A stretch of DNA of 64,000 nucleotides. Source: Daphnia carinata. Its lineage: Eukaryota; Arthropoda; Branchiopoda; Diplostraca; Daphniidae. Shown here one piece after another: positions 32,516 through 43,599 of the stretch. The stretch lies in NCBI RefSeq assembly GCF_022539665.2, contig NC_081337.1, positions 1,232,239-1,296,238 on the forward strand, given 5' to 3'. The notes beneath the pieces are model-generated. The model saw only the letters and a program-made list of their open reading frames with translations. It was not told the DNA's origin and searched no databases. A program made the position numbers and the translations under genes. Numbering within the stretch: position 1 is the first letter of the stretch; each line of letters starts with the position of its first letter.

Positions 32516-33223
32516 TGTCGTGTTGGCTTTGACACAGGTGTTTGTGTTGAAGGGTCTGATGGTAAAGTCAGACCTATATTCGTAAGCTTGTCCTCATTCC
32601 GTTGTTTTTATACAGTTGGCTACCGCAGTTTGTGTTTGCATTAATGGACCATTACTGCTTACCAGTTTTCTTAGTTCTTCTTGACATTTCATCCGCTCAG
32701 TGTCATTTTTTTGTTTACTCCGTGGTGTGTTAGACAGTTTTCATTCGGCGCATTACCATTTTCCAATAATCCCCAGGCAATCATGTCCCAGATTATATTT
32801 CCGCTGCCGTGATTAGTTTTTAAAATTCCCCCGAATAGCGGTGAATTAATTGTGGTTGTGATTGCCCTTCGATGTTCTTGCTGAAGTTCCTGCATTTCTG
32901 CTAATGTTGTATCTGGAAAATTTTCTAGGATTTCAGGATTGGTGTTTAATGTTTTGAAGATCCATTGTTGTTTTGTGCTGTTTTCTTCGTCTCTGCATTC
33001 TGCCAGTACGATAACTCGGTTTGGTCCTAGTGTAATGCATAGATACGATTCTTGTGAAATTAATTGATAATTTTGTTGATGGAGGATCCATCGTATTGAA
33101 TATTACAAACATGTGGCTACAACCAGTCGGCCTGCTTCTCTTTCCGTGATACAGATATCGCTGTTCTGTAATCGTATCGTTTGGTCAACAATGTATTCGA
33201 ATTCTGATCCTTGTGGAAGTGGA

Positions 33224-36200
33224 CAGACTTGCCGCGATCGCGATCAAAAATTGATCGGCGATCCGATCTTTTGAGAAAGATTGGAGATCGGATCGGCGAT
33301 CCGATCTTTTTGAGCGATCAAACTTTTCGCCATCTAGCTGTCGATTTTGCAATCGCTTGGATGTCTTTTACTTCTATTTCTGTCAAATGTCAATTGAGGG
33401 AAAATATTTTAGTATTGACCCTCATTGGCTGTCATTGATTGTCGTTGTGACTTCCAGCTGTCACTTGTCAGTGGCTTTTTTTTTATTATACTATTAACAT
33501 CTAACTCGAAATTGAAAGGTAGTTTATCTAAAGGTAAGGTATATGTAGTGGTTTTCTAAATTATTTTGTCATATGTAGACTACAATAATTTTAGAATTTA
33601 TTTATTTTCTATTAGTATTTTTGAATAGGATTGCGAACCTAGTGTCTGACTGTCCTTTGTCTTGTTCAACTGAATTCTATTTATAGGCAGTGAAAAGGCA
33701 TTAAAACAACTTACAATACATAACAAAGGTATTACACACAATAATAATCTTATTAAAATTAACTTACTATAATTATTTTGGTTACTGTAGGTTTTCGTCC
33801 CATTACTGCTGCGTTACTTAGCCACTGTTCCTTTAGTTGGTCAAGTGACATAAGAATTTGAAATTACATCGAACAAGGTATGAATTTTTTTTGTTGTATA
33901 CACTGTCGGAACATTTTTTTAACAGGTTTTCTTTACTTTAACAATATAGAGCTATAGAGACTGAAGATGTCAGATTGTGGCTCGCTTGAAAATGTAGACC
34001 CGAAGGAAGCTTCTGGAAATACAAGGTATAATCGCTTTAACAATAAATTGTTATTCTTTCCATGTAATTACAACAAAGTACCTACCTTTACGCTACTGCA
34101 GTAAATGATTTCATTTCACTAGAATTTTTTTTTACAGGGTTTATGGAAACAAATTGGATTTGCCAACTGAATTCTTTGAATTAGTGGGCGATGCTGAGAG
34201 AAAGAATGCAAGGATGTACAGGTGCCTATTGGAAGGTTGCAAACTGAAGTGGAAAAAAGATGGCACACCGAAACCCCTATTAGTTTTCATGATACAAGAT
34301 TTAATGCCAAAAGACACTACTTGGTATGTACTATGTAATCATTTAACTATACCATTTTCATTCATTAATTTTTTAAAATTTTTATGGTCTCACGATCCTG
34401 ATAATTCACTTGGCCATATAGAGAAATGGAGAGCTGCTGTGGACAAATTGAAGGGAAATTGTGAGACTCCAACTAAAAATAATAATCCAACTGTAAAACG
34501 TATTGCCACCCAAACGGACTTTGGGTTATGGTAATATGTATTATTAATTAAAAACTCAGAGTTGTTCACCAATTATGGTTTTGTGAAACAGAATTTTCTA
34601 ATACAAGACGTTTTACCCTTGCATATTGTTGAGAAAATTGGTTTTAAAACCCTTGTTTGAGTTTGGTGGCGCATTTACAATTACGTGGGCGAACATTTTT
34701 TACCAGTTTGTTGGACACAAAAAGTTTCTAAAGTTGACGTACAGAAGATTCAAGATTATATGTTCCAGCAACTGAGGACAAGTTCCATGGAGAAGCTTCA
34801 GAAAATTTGGAATAAACAAAATTCCAATTCCCTAAATTCAGACAGGCATTATCCCTCTTACTCCAAACGAAGAGCAATTTTTGAAAGAATGTGTTACCGT
34901 AATGAAGTCCATCGCTGAAGCCCTTGATATTCTTCAAGCCAAAAAAAATATTGGCATGGGATTTTTGTTACCAACTGTTTCAGTTTTGAAAAACAACTTG
35001 AAATTGCTTAAAGATGATGCCTCTATCATTCACTGCCAGACTTTAGTAACCAACCTGTTGGATTCCAGTAACTTTCGGTATTTAATTTCTAAGCTTACTA
35101 ATTGTTTATTATAAAAACTGCTTATACTATCTTTAGGTTTGAGAAAATGTTTTCCGATAATGAACTGCGATTTGCTACAGTATCTAATCCGATATTCAAA
35201 CTATCGTGGCTTGAAAATGATGAAGAAATGAAAAGAGCCAAATCATTATTAAAGTGCGAATATCAACGCTTACAGGGTGTTGCGGACACATCTGACTCGT
35301 AAGTAACTAGATACCTTTTGTGTAAATTTAATCTAAGTCGAATAACATTTCATTTTTTTACAGTTCAGAAGAAAGCAGCGATGGTACATTATCATCTCGA
35401 TCCGACCCAAGCCCACAAAAAAGAAAAAAGAACAACTTCTTCTCTTCCATTACAAAAAAAATTAATAAAAAACAAACTTAAGATGAAGTAGAAAATTATC
35501 TAAAGTTCTGTCATAATTTAGAGCAGTTAAGCGAATATTCAACCATTCAATTAATTTCCAAGTAAGTTTTACTTTTTTATTATTATATTTACTACTTTAA
35601 TTTACTTAATGTTAAAAACGTTCCGCTCAAATAATGTGATATCCTTATTTCCAGGGGATCTTCCATCTATCTTCCATCTATTCCATTATGTGAACCTTCC
35701 TTCTTCCGCAACTGTGGAGAGGCTATTTAGTAAGGGTGGTCTAATTTATTCAGCTAAGAGATTAAAATTAACCGACAAACACTTCGAGATGTTGCTATTT
35801 TTAAAAGTAAATGCGTCTGTATTTAATGAATGGTGACTCATTTTTAAATTAAACTTTTCAGTCGAAATACATAACACGTAAAACGTAAATTTCTAAATAC
35901 TTATTTACATTTCTAAAATAACTAACTGTACACAGACGTAGAGAGTCAGGCTTGCTTTAACTGTTGGGAATATATTGGGTTCCCAACAGCAGACGACGCG
36001 GTCTGGACGCCGCACGAGGCTGCCCAGCCGTTTCAGCGTATTTGAATTGGGTGGTCCTCGTTAGAGGGCCACCATTGTACATTTTTCTCCCCTTTTTTCT
36101 GTATGTAAGCCCCGCCCTAGGCCTACTGGCCGTCTCGCAAGAGAGGGCAAGGGGCAGTTAGTCGCAAAATACACTTCCCACAGTTGACAACGAGCCTCCA

Positions 36201-37662
36201 CCAGTGTTCTCGTGTTTCATCTTTAAAAACTTTAACCTAAAAAAATTATGAAATCATTAAATCTGACTGCTGGTATGAAAAATATCAAGAACTCCATACT
36301 TGTTTATGAAGGTACTATAGCTGATTTAAAATAACCTTCATTTCTTTTTCAACTATGAAGTGATAATAATTTACTGTATAGGCTTCATGGACTTTCACAA
36401 TACGAATTGCATTGAAACGTTGAATAATTATCATATTGGCATGAATGCATTCATGCCAATCTGATATATATTCATCAACCGAAATAAATGAAACCTTTCA
36501 AACTCGATGCGAATTATACGCTACCATTCACGATTGATTTCAGGCGGTGACAAAGCCGCTCTTGTAAAGCTTCTACAAACTTTTCAACTGGATAGCTATG
36601 GACTAGCTATGGACAGCAGCAAGGCAAAACCGTAACTACGTCTTCCTTTTTTTTGCCTTTCTGGTACTTTACATCTAAATCACGAAGTGGTATTCATTCG
36701 TCAAATAAGGATTATCTTAGATAAGAACCATATGAATTACACAAATGGACTATCTGATACCTTTTTCACAGAAGGAGCAGGTTTTCCGCGGCTTACAATT
36801 CGAGACAAATTTCAGCTGCCGAACAAATGAATTTCAGCAGGAAAGTCGCCAATAGCATCGACGGTATGGGAAACTCGACGAAATTCGATTTCAACGATTC
36901 GCTGTTGTTATCCAACATTAATGAGAATGCGTTCTGGAGCAAGGAGCAGTTGGTGTTCTTGAATCAGGTCCCTCGAAACGCCTTCGTCATTATGGGCTTG
37001 ATTGTCTCAACTATTCGTTTCACTCTTCCGTCTGTTCCGTTTCTTCTAGAATCGACCGACTAGTGAATAGAAAAATATCTCGTCTCTTTCAGTATATCAG
37101 ATGCCTATATATAGGCTATTGCCCAACGGGACAGTCCTTTTCATCTTTTCGATGTGCTAAAAAGCGCAATTGCGCCTTTTCAATTTGCAGATTGTGTTTC
37201 AAAACACTTAAGTGTTCGGTAGACAATGAAATAATCAAAGGATTCTAACTTGTTGATTTTTCATTTCAGATTCAAAAGGCTAAGACCCCATCCATCAAAT
37301 ACATTCATCATTAATTTGTCTTTAAGCGACATGACAGCATCAGCTCTTCATTCGATGGCTTCCTATTAAAATTTTCAACAGAGATATTCCTAAAAAATAT
37401 CCCGAAAACAGGAGCACAAAAATGGAGTTCTCAACTCAACTAAACGACAAGGAACACTGAGAACAAAGGGTGACGCTTTGCTTAAACGTTGCCAATTTGC
37501 GAAATTCGCGTAGTTGGCATAAAAAGTATCAATTTTCACCATTAGATGTCGCACCGAAACGATCGCTAAAAATGATCGGCCGATCTCGATCTCCGATCCG
37601 ATCAAACTCAAAAGATCGGATCGGAGATCGAGATCGGAAAATTGATCGGCGCGGCAAGTCTG
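33224..37662 (+). mobile_element. hAT-1 copy 2, complete ends, inside Gypsy-A env
   Basis: The ends are CAGACTTGCCGCG at 33224 and CGCGGCAAGTCTG at 37662, a perfect 13-bp inverted repeat. GAAGTGGA occurs on both sides (33216-33223 and 37663-37670), an 8-bp target duplication as expected for hAT. Just inside both ends are dense GATCGG/GATCCGATC repeats (33235-33330 and 37555-37650) that would form a strong foldback and probably bind the transposase. The transposase occupies 34154-35836; the flanks 33430-34150 and 35840-37540 are non-coding, apart from chance frames. Confidence 0.92.
34154..35836 (+). pseudogene. hAT-1 transposase copy 2, internally deleted
   Basis: The BED-like finger starts at 34154 (LPTEFFELVGDAERKNARMY, with CLLEGCKLKW), matching copy 1. 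After 34534 the frame breaks and the first catalytic-aspartate region (DAWTCRRK in copy 1) is absent: the sequence passes from VLPLHIVEKIGFKTL (34600) straight to KVSKVDVQKIQDYMF (34735). The middle region continues through 35302 with frame changes, some of which look like short introns (GTAAGT near 35297, TTTTTTACAG near 35360). The C-terminal hAT dimerisation domain is well preserved at 35690-35836: SSATVERLFSKGGLIYSAKR with LLFLKVNASVF. Without the catalytic aspartate this copy is non-autonomous. Confidence 0.82.
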
Positions 37663-38579
37663 GAAGTGGATCATCGTTTTTTAGATGAAAGTGAGCAGTT
37701 AAATGGTTGCTTTCTCCAGGTGTGTAGATTACGTATATCGTGGCGTTGTGTATTATTAACCGTCCTTTTTCCTCGATTCCGATTGCTTGTTGATATCCCA
37801 TTCTTATTGGTCCCCAGGCGTACGAGATGCTGTATAGGCGTTTACCGGTGTCTGAATCTTCGAGAGGAGTGTTTAGCAAAAATGTAAATTGTAAAAAGTA
37901 CTAAGTGTCCGTTTCCTTTTAACAACGTTTGTGTGTATTAATTGTTCGTTGTTCTATCTCCCCACACAATTGTGTTCGGGTTCTGGATGAAGTGTCCTTC
38001 TTGCTGGGTGGTATTGAACGGTCCGAAAAGGCTTTCAATTGGGTTCGTCTGGTTTTTCCTGTCGTAGCGGGACCTGTTCTGCTACACAGTTGAGGGTATG
38101 GTATTTTTTTATGGCATACCATTTCTCTTCGCCTGTCGGGGTAACTGTGAAACTAAGGCCCGATGGTCCGGTCTGCATGTTTTTATCGCCACACTTCTTG
38201 TCGTTTACCATTCTCCAGCATTCCAGGGGAGTTATCAGTTTAGTTTCTTGTGAATTACTGTGTCCAAGGATCCGATCCAAAATGATCCTGTTATCTTCTT
38301 CGTTTTTGTCCATTGCTTACATGTCCAATCTTTCCGAGAAGCTGCTGGTTTCTGCGTTTTCTTCAAAGTGTATAAAATGGATATTCTGGGTAAGTGTGAT
38401 GTATCAGTTTCCTTGTTGGTGCAGTAGTATGGTGCCTCTATATCTAAAATCCCTCTTATCTTTACATTGTTACAGTCGCATACGGTTGAATAAATGGAGT
38501 ACGTGGATGGAATCATGGTGAGTAGGTGGATGAATAATAGTATCAGTTCCATCTGTGAGAAAGAAAATTTGAAGGTTTT

Positions 38580-39753
38580 TTAGAATCCCGATACTTCGAG
38601 GCGTTGCCGTAAGTTGTATCGTGGATTCGTCATTCTAGTGTATGCAGGTTCATTTGGAATGGGAAAGGTAGAATCTGGTACGACGTGTGTATATGCCTCT
38701 TCTCTGTTTCCGGTTGCTCGATTTTCACACGTTCCAGTGGAAAACGGTCTTTGGTTGGTATTGAATTGTTTTTTCGGCCTTCCTGGTCCTCGTCGTGTTG
38801 TTTCAGTTTTAGGTGGGTGTGGTGCTTGTGCTGTTCCTTCTGTTTCTAAGTTTCCTGGGACGTAAAATTTTAGGCGGTTGACGTGCACTACCGATTTTTG
38901 TTTTTCATTGTTGGCGTGTTGGATTTCGTAAGTGAGACCTGAGAAATTTCCGGTGATTTTGAATGGTCCATTCCACCTGTTGATGAATTTACCGGCAGTT
39001 GGTGGGGCTTTCAATAGCAAAAAGTCGCCAATGTTGTATTTGATTGCTTTTGTTCCCTCGTCGTAATATCTTTTTTGTTTATCTGTCTGTGCTCGCAATA
39101 GGTGTTCTTTCGCTAGTTGCTGAGCCGTCTTCCATTGATGTGAGTACATTTCACTGGTGTCTTCGTATGTTTCTTATCGTCTGACTATTTTGATGTCGTT
39201 TGGGAGCACTGGTTGTCTCACGAAAAATAGGAAGAATGGGCTGTTTTGTAGTGGTGATTGCTTCACTGTGTTGAATCGTTCTACTAACCCGGAGATGGTA
39301 TGCAGTTCTTATTTGCTTGATATCGAATAATTTGCAAATTTGTAGGATTAGGCTCAACAGAAAGTTAGTCCCTTGATCTGTTGGGACGACTTCATGGGAT
39401 CCATATTTGGTAAAAATATCATTAACCAAGGCTATAGCAATTGTTTGGGCAGTTTGATCTCTCATTGGTACTGTAAAAACGAAGGTTTGGTTTTGGTCCG
39501 ACCTTTCTTCTTTGCCTTCAATGGAATCGTATAGGCTATTGATTCTTGAGATAAAGGCTTTGCATTTTTCTTCAGGTTTCTGTTTCAGCGTTAGCAATTT
39601 TTTTCTTAGTGCTGCTATGTCATATGCATCCTGGAACCTTGCAATGTTTGCGGTTTTCCACTCATCATAGTTTAACTCGTCAGCCTGCTCTTCTACGTAG
39701 TTTCCGTGCCATACTAGGGTATCGCCTCTTAGTCTGTCGTAGAAGAATCGCAT
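38580..39753 (-). pseudogene. Gypsy-A Gag C-part fused to integrase by deletion
   Basis: One open frame (39753 to 39151) starts in Gag (MRFFYDRLRGDTLVWHGNYV, KTANIARFQDAYDIAALRKK) and changes within a few residues, near 39500, to the integrase core: VPMRDQTAQTIAIALVNDIF, then VVPTDQGTNFLLS with the second catalytic aspartate. The glutamate region GLVERFNTVKQ follows in a shifted frame near 39280. The next frame (39149 to 38580) is the integrase C-terminal module: YYDEGTKAIKYNIGDFLLL, INRWNGPFKITG and VVHVNRLKFYVPG, then a proline/arginine-rich tail. Protease, RT, RNase H and the integrase zinc finger are missing, so about 3 kb were deleted between two in-frame points. Confidence 0.85.
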
Positions 39754-41940
39754 TCTTTGGTTGTCATCCCAGTCGTTGTTAAGTGCTACATGTTCTGCGT
39801 CCTTCAGTCATTCTGTTATTAGTTTACCAGTACTTTTCCCTTTGAAAATAGGAATTGACTTTTTGTCTTCTGTTGAGAATAATTCTCCTAACGCTTTTAC
39901 AATTGATTGGGTTGTGGTTGTATCGATGTTATCGATATCTGTTGTGTCGCGTCAATTCTCGAAGTTTCCTTGTGTGAAATCCCATTTTGATTTTTTGTTT
40001 GTGAGTCTGATACTCCTGTTCTAGTTGAAGGAGGTTATCGTTTTTTATCTCGATTTGGTTTTTTAGCTCGTCGTTGAGTTTCTGTAGCTCAGCGATTTCT
40101 TCTGATTCCAACTCGTAGTGGAGGGATTTGTCTCCTACAACCGTTAGCTCACTAGCTTCGTTGTTTCTCCTCGTTCGTTGGAGACGTCTAAATCTTCAGT
40201 TTCGGTGAATGTTATTTGTTGCTTCCTATATTCTTTTATTTCGTTCTCTAGATACTTAATTTTTTCTTCTCGGTCTCCAACCTGTATGTGGATCTCCTGC
40301 AATTCCTTTTCAAGATTTTCATTCTTTGTAGTAATATCTATCAGGCTTCTCCGTAACCCGTCATTTTCAGTTAAGGTTTCTTCAAGGATTTCTTTTGTTT
40401 CCTTTGTTTCTTTCTGAAATTGATTGCTTGTTTCCAAGGCTACCTTTGTCTGGTGTTCTGCGGTTTCTAACCTTGCAATCAGTTGTTTTCTTTCACCTTC
40501 AAGCTTGCTAATGTAACGAATCGTCTAGCGAAGCCCCTTCTTACCTTCTTTCTCAAATAGACTAGAATCTTATACCTGTAGCCCCTTGTTACTCACAGCC
40601 TTCATTTACTAACCTGGTTTTAAAACTCCCTTAAGAATATAATAAACAACGAAGACATGTCTAGGCACGCTGGCTAAGAATAGATTTATTTCGGTTGGTC
40701 TGAGATTGCTCGAAATGGTCTAAAACCGTCCGACCGATTTTTAACTATCGTCCAAATTCATTCGATACCGCCCGAATTTGCCGCCTATCCTTTAACACTG
40801 TGCCGTATGGCTCTCACGGTCGATGGCTAACATAAGAAGCCATCGACAACTCGCAGTAGTTAGTTGACCCCTGAGAGAACTATCTTGAGTAGACCTTTGA
40901 TGTTCCTTTCGAGCCGCTACCTCATCTTCGCCAGCTGAAGCGTAAGTTCCCCTCTTAATGTCACTTCGAAGCTTGCCTTAGTCGCTCTTCGTAGCATATG
41001 CCCAAGTAACTTGTAGGCTCTTTATCTTCTGATCTGTCCATTCGGTTGACTACTTGTGGTATTTTAATACAGGATTATTCTATCATACACGTAGTGTCTT
41101 ACGCTTACTTATGCACGACATTGTGAGTAGCAGCGCCGCATTTAGCTTTATTTTTCAGTATTGGAGGCAACATGACAACGTCGTGTCCTCCTTTACACTA
41201 ATTATTTCTTTCCCTTCTCTCTCAACAGCTGCGTTGTTGTCTTCTCTTTTTCTCAAAAGAGTTCTGGAGGGCTTCGTTACTTTCTTGGAGTTGCTCAAGT
41301 GAACTACTTAAGGTGTATTTGGAATTTTTTGCCTTTTTCTTGTTGCTATCTAGCTGTTTTCACAAGTTCTGTAGCTCAGAGTTGAGGTCAAACGAATTTT
41401 TTTCTCTTCAATCTGCGCAAGTACTACTTCTTTTTGCAAAACACTGATGGTTCAGAACAGAAATTCTTTCTCTTTACCAGGCTCAATGCTTATCTGTTGC
41501 AATAAACTGTCAAGGTTTTCGATGTTGCCATCGAGGGATTCTACGTGATCTTTAAGTGTCTTTGTGGTACTTGTAATAGTGTCTGCTGTTATACCACTTG
41601 GTACTTGCAACGTTTGTTCTAACAGTAAATATGAATACAATTGCAATGCGTTACGTGCCTCCTTGCTAACTTCTTGTTTCTTTGACTCTTATTTGTTGGA
41701 TGTTCGCTTTTGTCGAGATGGTTTGATAGGGCTTGTTCCGGTCTGACTCTTGTTCAAATTGTAAGTCCACGAGAGTTTTCCAGTGCTCCAAAATTTTTCT
41801 CGGAGACTGTTGGGATTTTTGTTGGTTGTGTCGAATTCGGGTAGTATGGGGTACAAAGGTGGAGATAGTTCGTCGACAATGTTTAGGTATAAAGTATTCT
41901 CTTCACGAGTAGTCTCCGGTGTAAGATAATCAAACGGCAT
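39754..41940 (-). pseudogene. gag: Gypsy-A Gag N-part with long coiled coil, split by a solo LTR
   Basis: The start is the ATG at 41940 (MPFDYLTPETTREENTLYLN). The following frames (41646, 40437, 40111) are dominated by heptad patterns: SLDGNIENLDSLLQQI, NENLEKELQEIHIQVGDREE, IAELQKLNDELKNQIEIKND. A Gag that is mostly coiled coil before its capsid part is unusual for Gypsy and would drive multimerisation. Breaks occur near 41690, 41450, 40140 and 39925, and a 686-bp solo LTR (40512-41197) cuts the coil. Joining across that insertion keeps the charged heptad character (REKGKK...SKLEGERKQ). Confidence 0.65.
40512..41197 (+). mobile_element. Solo LTR inserted in Gypsy-A gag
   Basis: A 686-bp block begins TGTAACGAATCG and ends CCTTTACA, with TGTAA/TTACA inverted ends, and is flanked on both sides by CTAA (40508-40511 and 41198-41201), a 4-bp target duplication. 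It has no open frame. Its sequence does not match the other LTRs in the window. Strand is arbitrary. Confidence 0.8.
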
Positions 41941-42079
41941 TCGGGTGTGGTAGTATTGTTGGAGACTCGTTGGGGAAGTTTAGAGCACAACACTGAAATA
42001 TCGTACGGGTAAGAAACTTTTTACTGGACAACAAGTGTTAATCTCGTTGGGACCTCTAATTGTTTCAGTTCCCGTGTAT

Positions 42080-42253
42080 TGTCAGTGGGTTGCCAAAACA
42101 ACTCCGAATTACAGGGTACAAACATGCGGCATTTATACCAGAACAAGACACAAATATCAAGGTAAAATGGGAGGGATTACATTCACTTTAACTTGTTGGA
42201 TGCTTGAGGGATGTAAGGGGCGGAGCTTCCTTTAGTTAGCCGTGCTCGTTACA
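42080..42253 (-). promoter_or_regulatory. Gypsy-A 5' LTR (matched part)
   Basis: Partner of 31515-31689. On the minus strand it starts TGTAACGAGCACGG at 42253 and the Gag start codon lies about 140 bp past its end. A GGTCCCAACGAGATT sequence between LTR and Gag may be the primer-binding site. Directly right of 42253 the plus-strand Gypsy-B coding sequence begins, so Gypsy-A lies inside or against Gypsy-B. Confidence 0.75.
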
Positions 42254-42256
42254 GGT

Positions 42257-43410
42257 TTGAGCACCAATATAATTTAAGGGATCGAAACAGGAAGACACCG
42301 CCAGCCCTAGTAAGAGCTCGTATAGTGCGTCCCGTGACTAGACCACCACTGAAAGTAGGGAAGAGCACTAAAACAGAATTTAAGCTTTCGTCACCGAAAC
42401 CACTAACGACAGCAAACATGGCTAACAATGACTTGATCGTAGCAATAGGGAACTTTACTGACGCAACAAGAACTGACAGCGAAGCTATGCAAAATCAAAT
42501 CACGCAGCTAGTAGAAGTCATAAACATGCAACAGCAACAAAACAACACTGCTCTACAAGCACTAGCTGCTGCTGCACCAATCGCTCAGATCGCACGGGTA
42601 GTCCGTCGACGATTGCGGTGAATTCAATTCCACGCTTTGGGAGGGGGGGAGTAGAAGAAGACGTCCAGGGGTTCATCGACAATATCAGCCGAGTCACAGT
42701 TCTTGAAAATTGGAATGACAACAATCGATTATTAGTAGCCGTAACACGTCTTGACGAAACAGCTTCGAAGTGGCACATTCAACAGTGTCACAACTATACA
42801 ACTTGGCCTCTTTGGTCGGCAGTCCTAGTAGCGAATTTCGCACGCCCTCTTTCGTTCCTGGAATCGAGCCTACAGGTTGAAGCACGTGTTCACAAGCCTG
42901 GGGAGTCCTGCATGGAATACGCTCTTAGCAAGCGCAGAGTTTGTCTTCGGTGTCCAGTCCAACTCCCAGAAGCCGACGTAGTTAGGGCCTTATTAGGGGA
43001 CTCGCAAACCCTATTCATATAGCCGCATTGACTGCTAATTTACCAGCCACTTTTGCTGATTTTTTTACACGGATCCGAGACTTAGATCAGTTGGAATTGC
43101 CGTCGCCATCGAAACACGTCTTGTTTGCTCCAACTCCAGAAATTGATTTTTTAAGGACACCCACCACCTACAACGACTATTCCAGCAACGCCAGATTTCG
43201 CGGCGCTCTTTCAAAATCTAGGGGGTCATTTGGTAAGCCAGATATCCTCGTCAATGTCACAACTTACATTGGGCTCGAGCAATGGTACTCGTTACGCTGG
43301 ACCGGCATATTCTAGGGGTAGCGGAACAACATTTCCAAGAGATCCACCGCAAACACGTCATGGCTGCAATAGAATGGGACATATTGCGCGTGATTGTCCC
43401 ATAATATAAA
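42257..43410 (+). pseudogene. gag: Gypsy-B Gag
   Basis: Capsid-type protein of the element. The frame 42325-42621 includes a glutamine-rich stretch (NMQQQQNNTALQALAAAAPI) and is followed in another frame by the Gag core at 42618-43022: IPRFGRGGVEEDVQGFIDNI, ENWNDNNRLLVAVTRLDETA and ESCMEYALSKRRVCLRCP. A zinc knuckle CNRMGHIARDC lies at about 43358-43400. At least two frameshifts (about 42600 and 43020) and one more before the knuckle break it. The conserved core and order match the copy at 13867-12863. Confidence 0.75.
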
Positions 43411-43599
43411 GACAAAAAAAAAAAGACGCAAAGGCACGTCAGGGATATTTTTGTTCCGAACATCGCCCCGCTTTATCCCTAATCAAGGTATGGATCGAAA
43501 AAAATGGTGAAGTCATAGCGCTTCTAATATTCAAATATTATTCTATATTCTAAATATTCAATGGAAGGGGAGGCCAATTTGTAAAACTAGAGAAAGTAA

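Larger units (their letters stand above)
32516..38552 (-). pseudogene. env: Gypsy-A Env-like glycoprotein region, split by hAT-1
   Basis: The start at 38552 has a hydrophobic signal-peptide-like segment (MELILLFIHLLTMIPSTYSI) followed by a cysteine-rich ectodomain: VCDCNN, an APYYC phrase, and, after a frame change, a segment with ECWRMVNDKKCG and TLNCVAEQV. The reading continues in pieces to 37662 (ATIYVIYTPGESN), is cut by the hAT-1 insertion, and resumes at 33215 with FEYIVDQTIRLQ, then CITLGPNRVIVLAECRDEE and a helical LAEMQELQQEH region, to about 32700. Cysteine spacing and a leading signal sequence fit the class of Env carried by some invertebrate LTR elements, which mediates entry in related viruses; here it has stops and shifts and no furin site was recognised. 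Family is not certain. Confidence 0.6.
31515..42253 (-). mobile_element. Gypsy-A: Env- and ankyrin-bearing Gypsy element with two nested insertions
   Basis: Between two matching terminal repeats the minus strand carries Gag, an integrase C-terminal half fused to Gag, an integrase tail, an Env-like region and an ankyrin-repeat ORF. Protease, RT and RNase H are deleted. A hAT-1 copy (4.4 kb) and a 686-bp solo LTR are inserted; without them the copy is about 5.6 kb. The deletion and many frameshifts make it defective for its own mobility. Confidence 0.8.
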
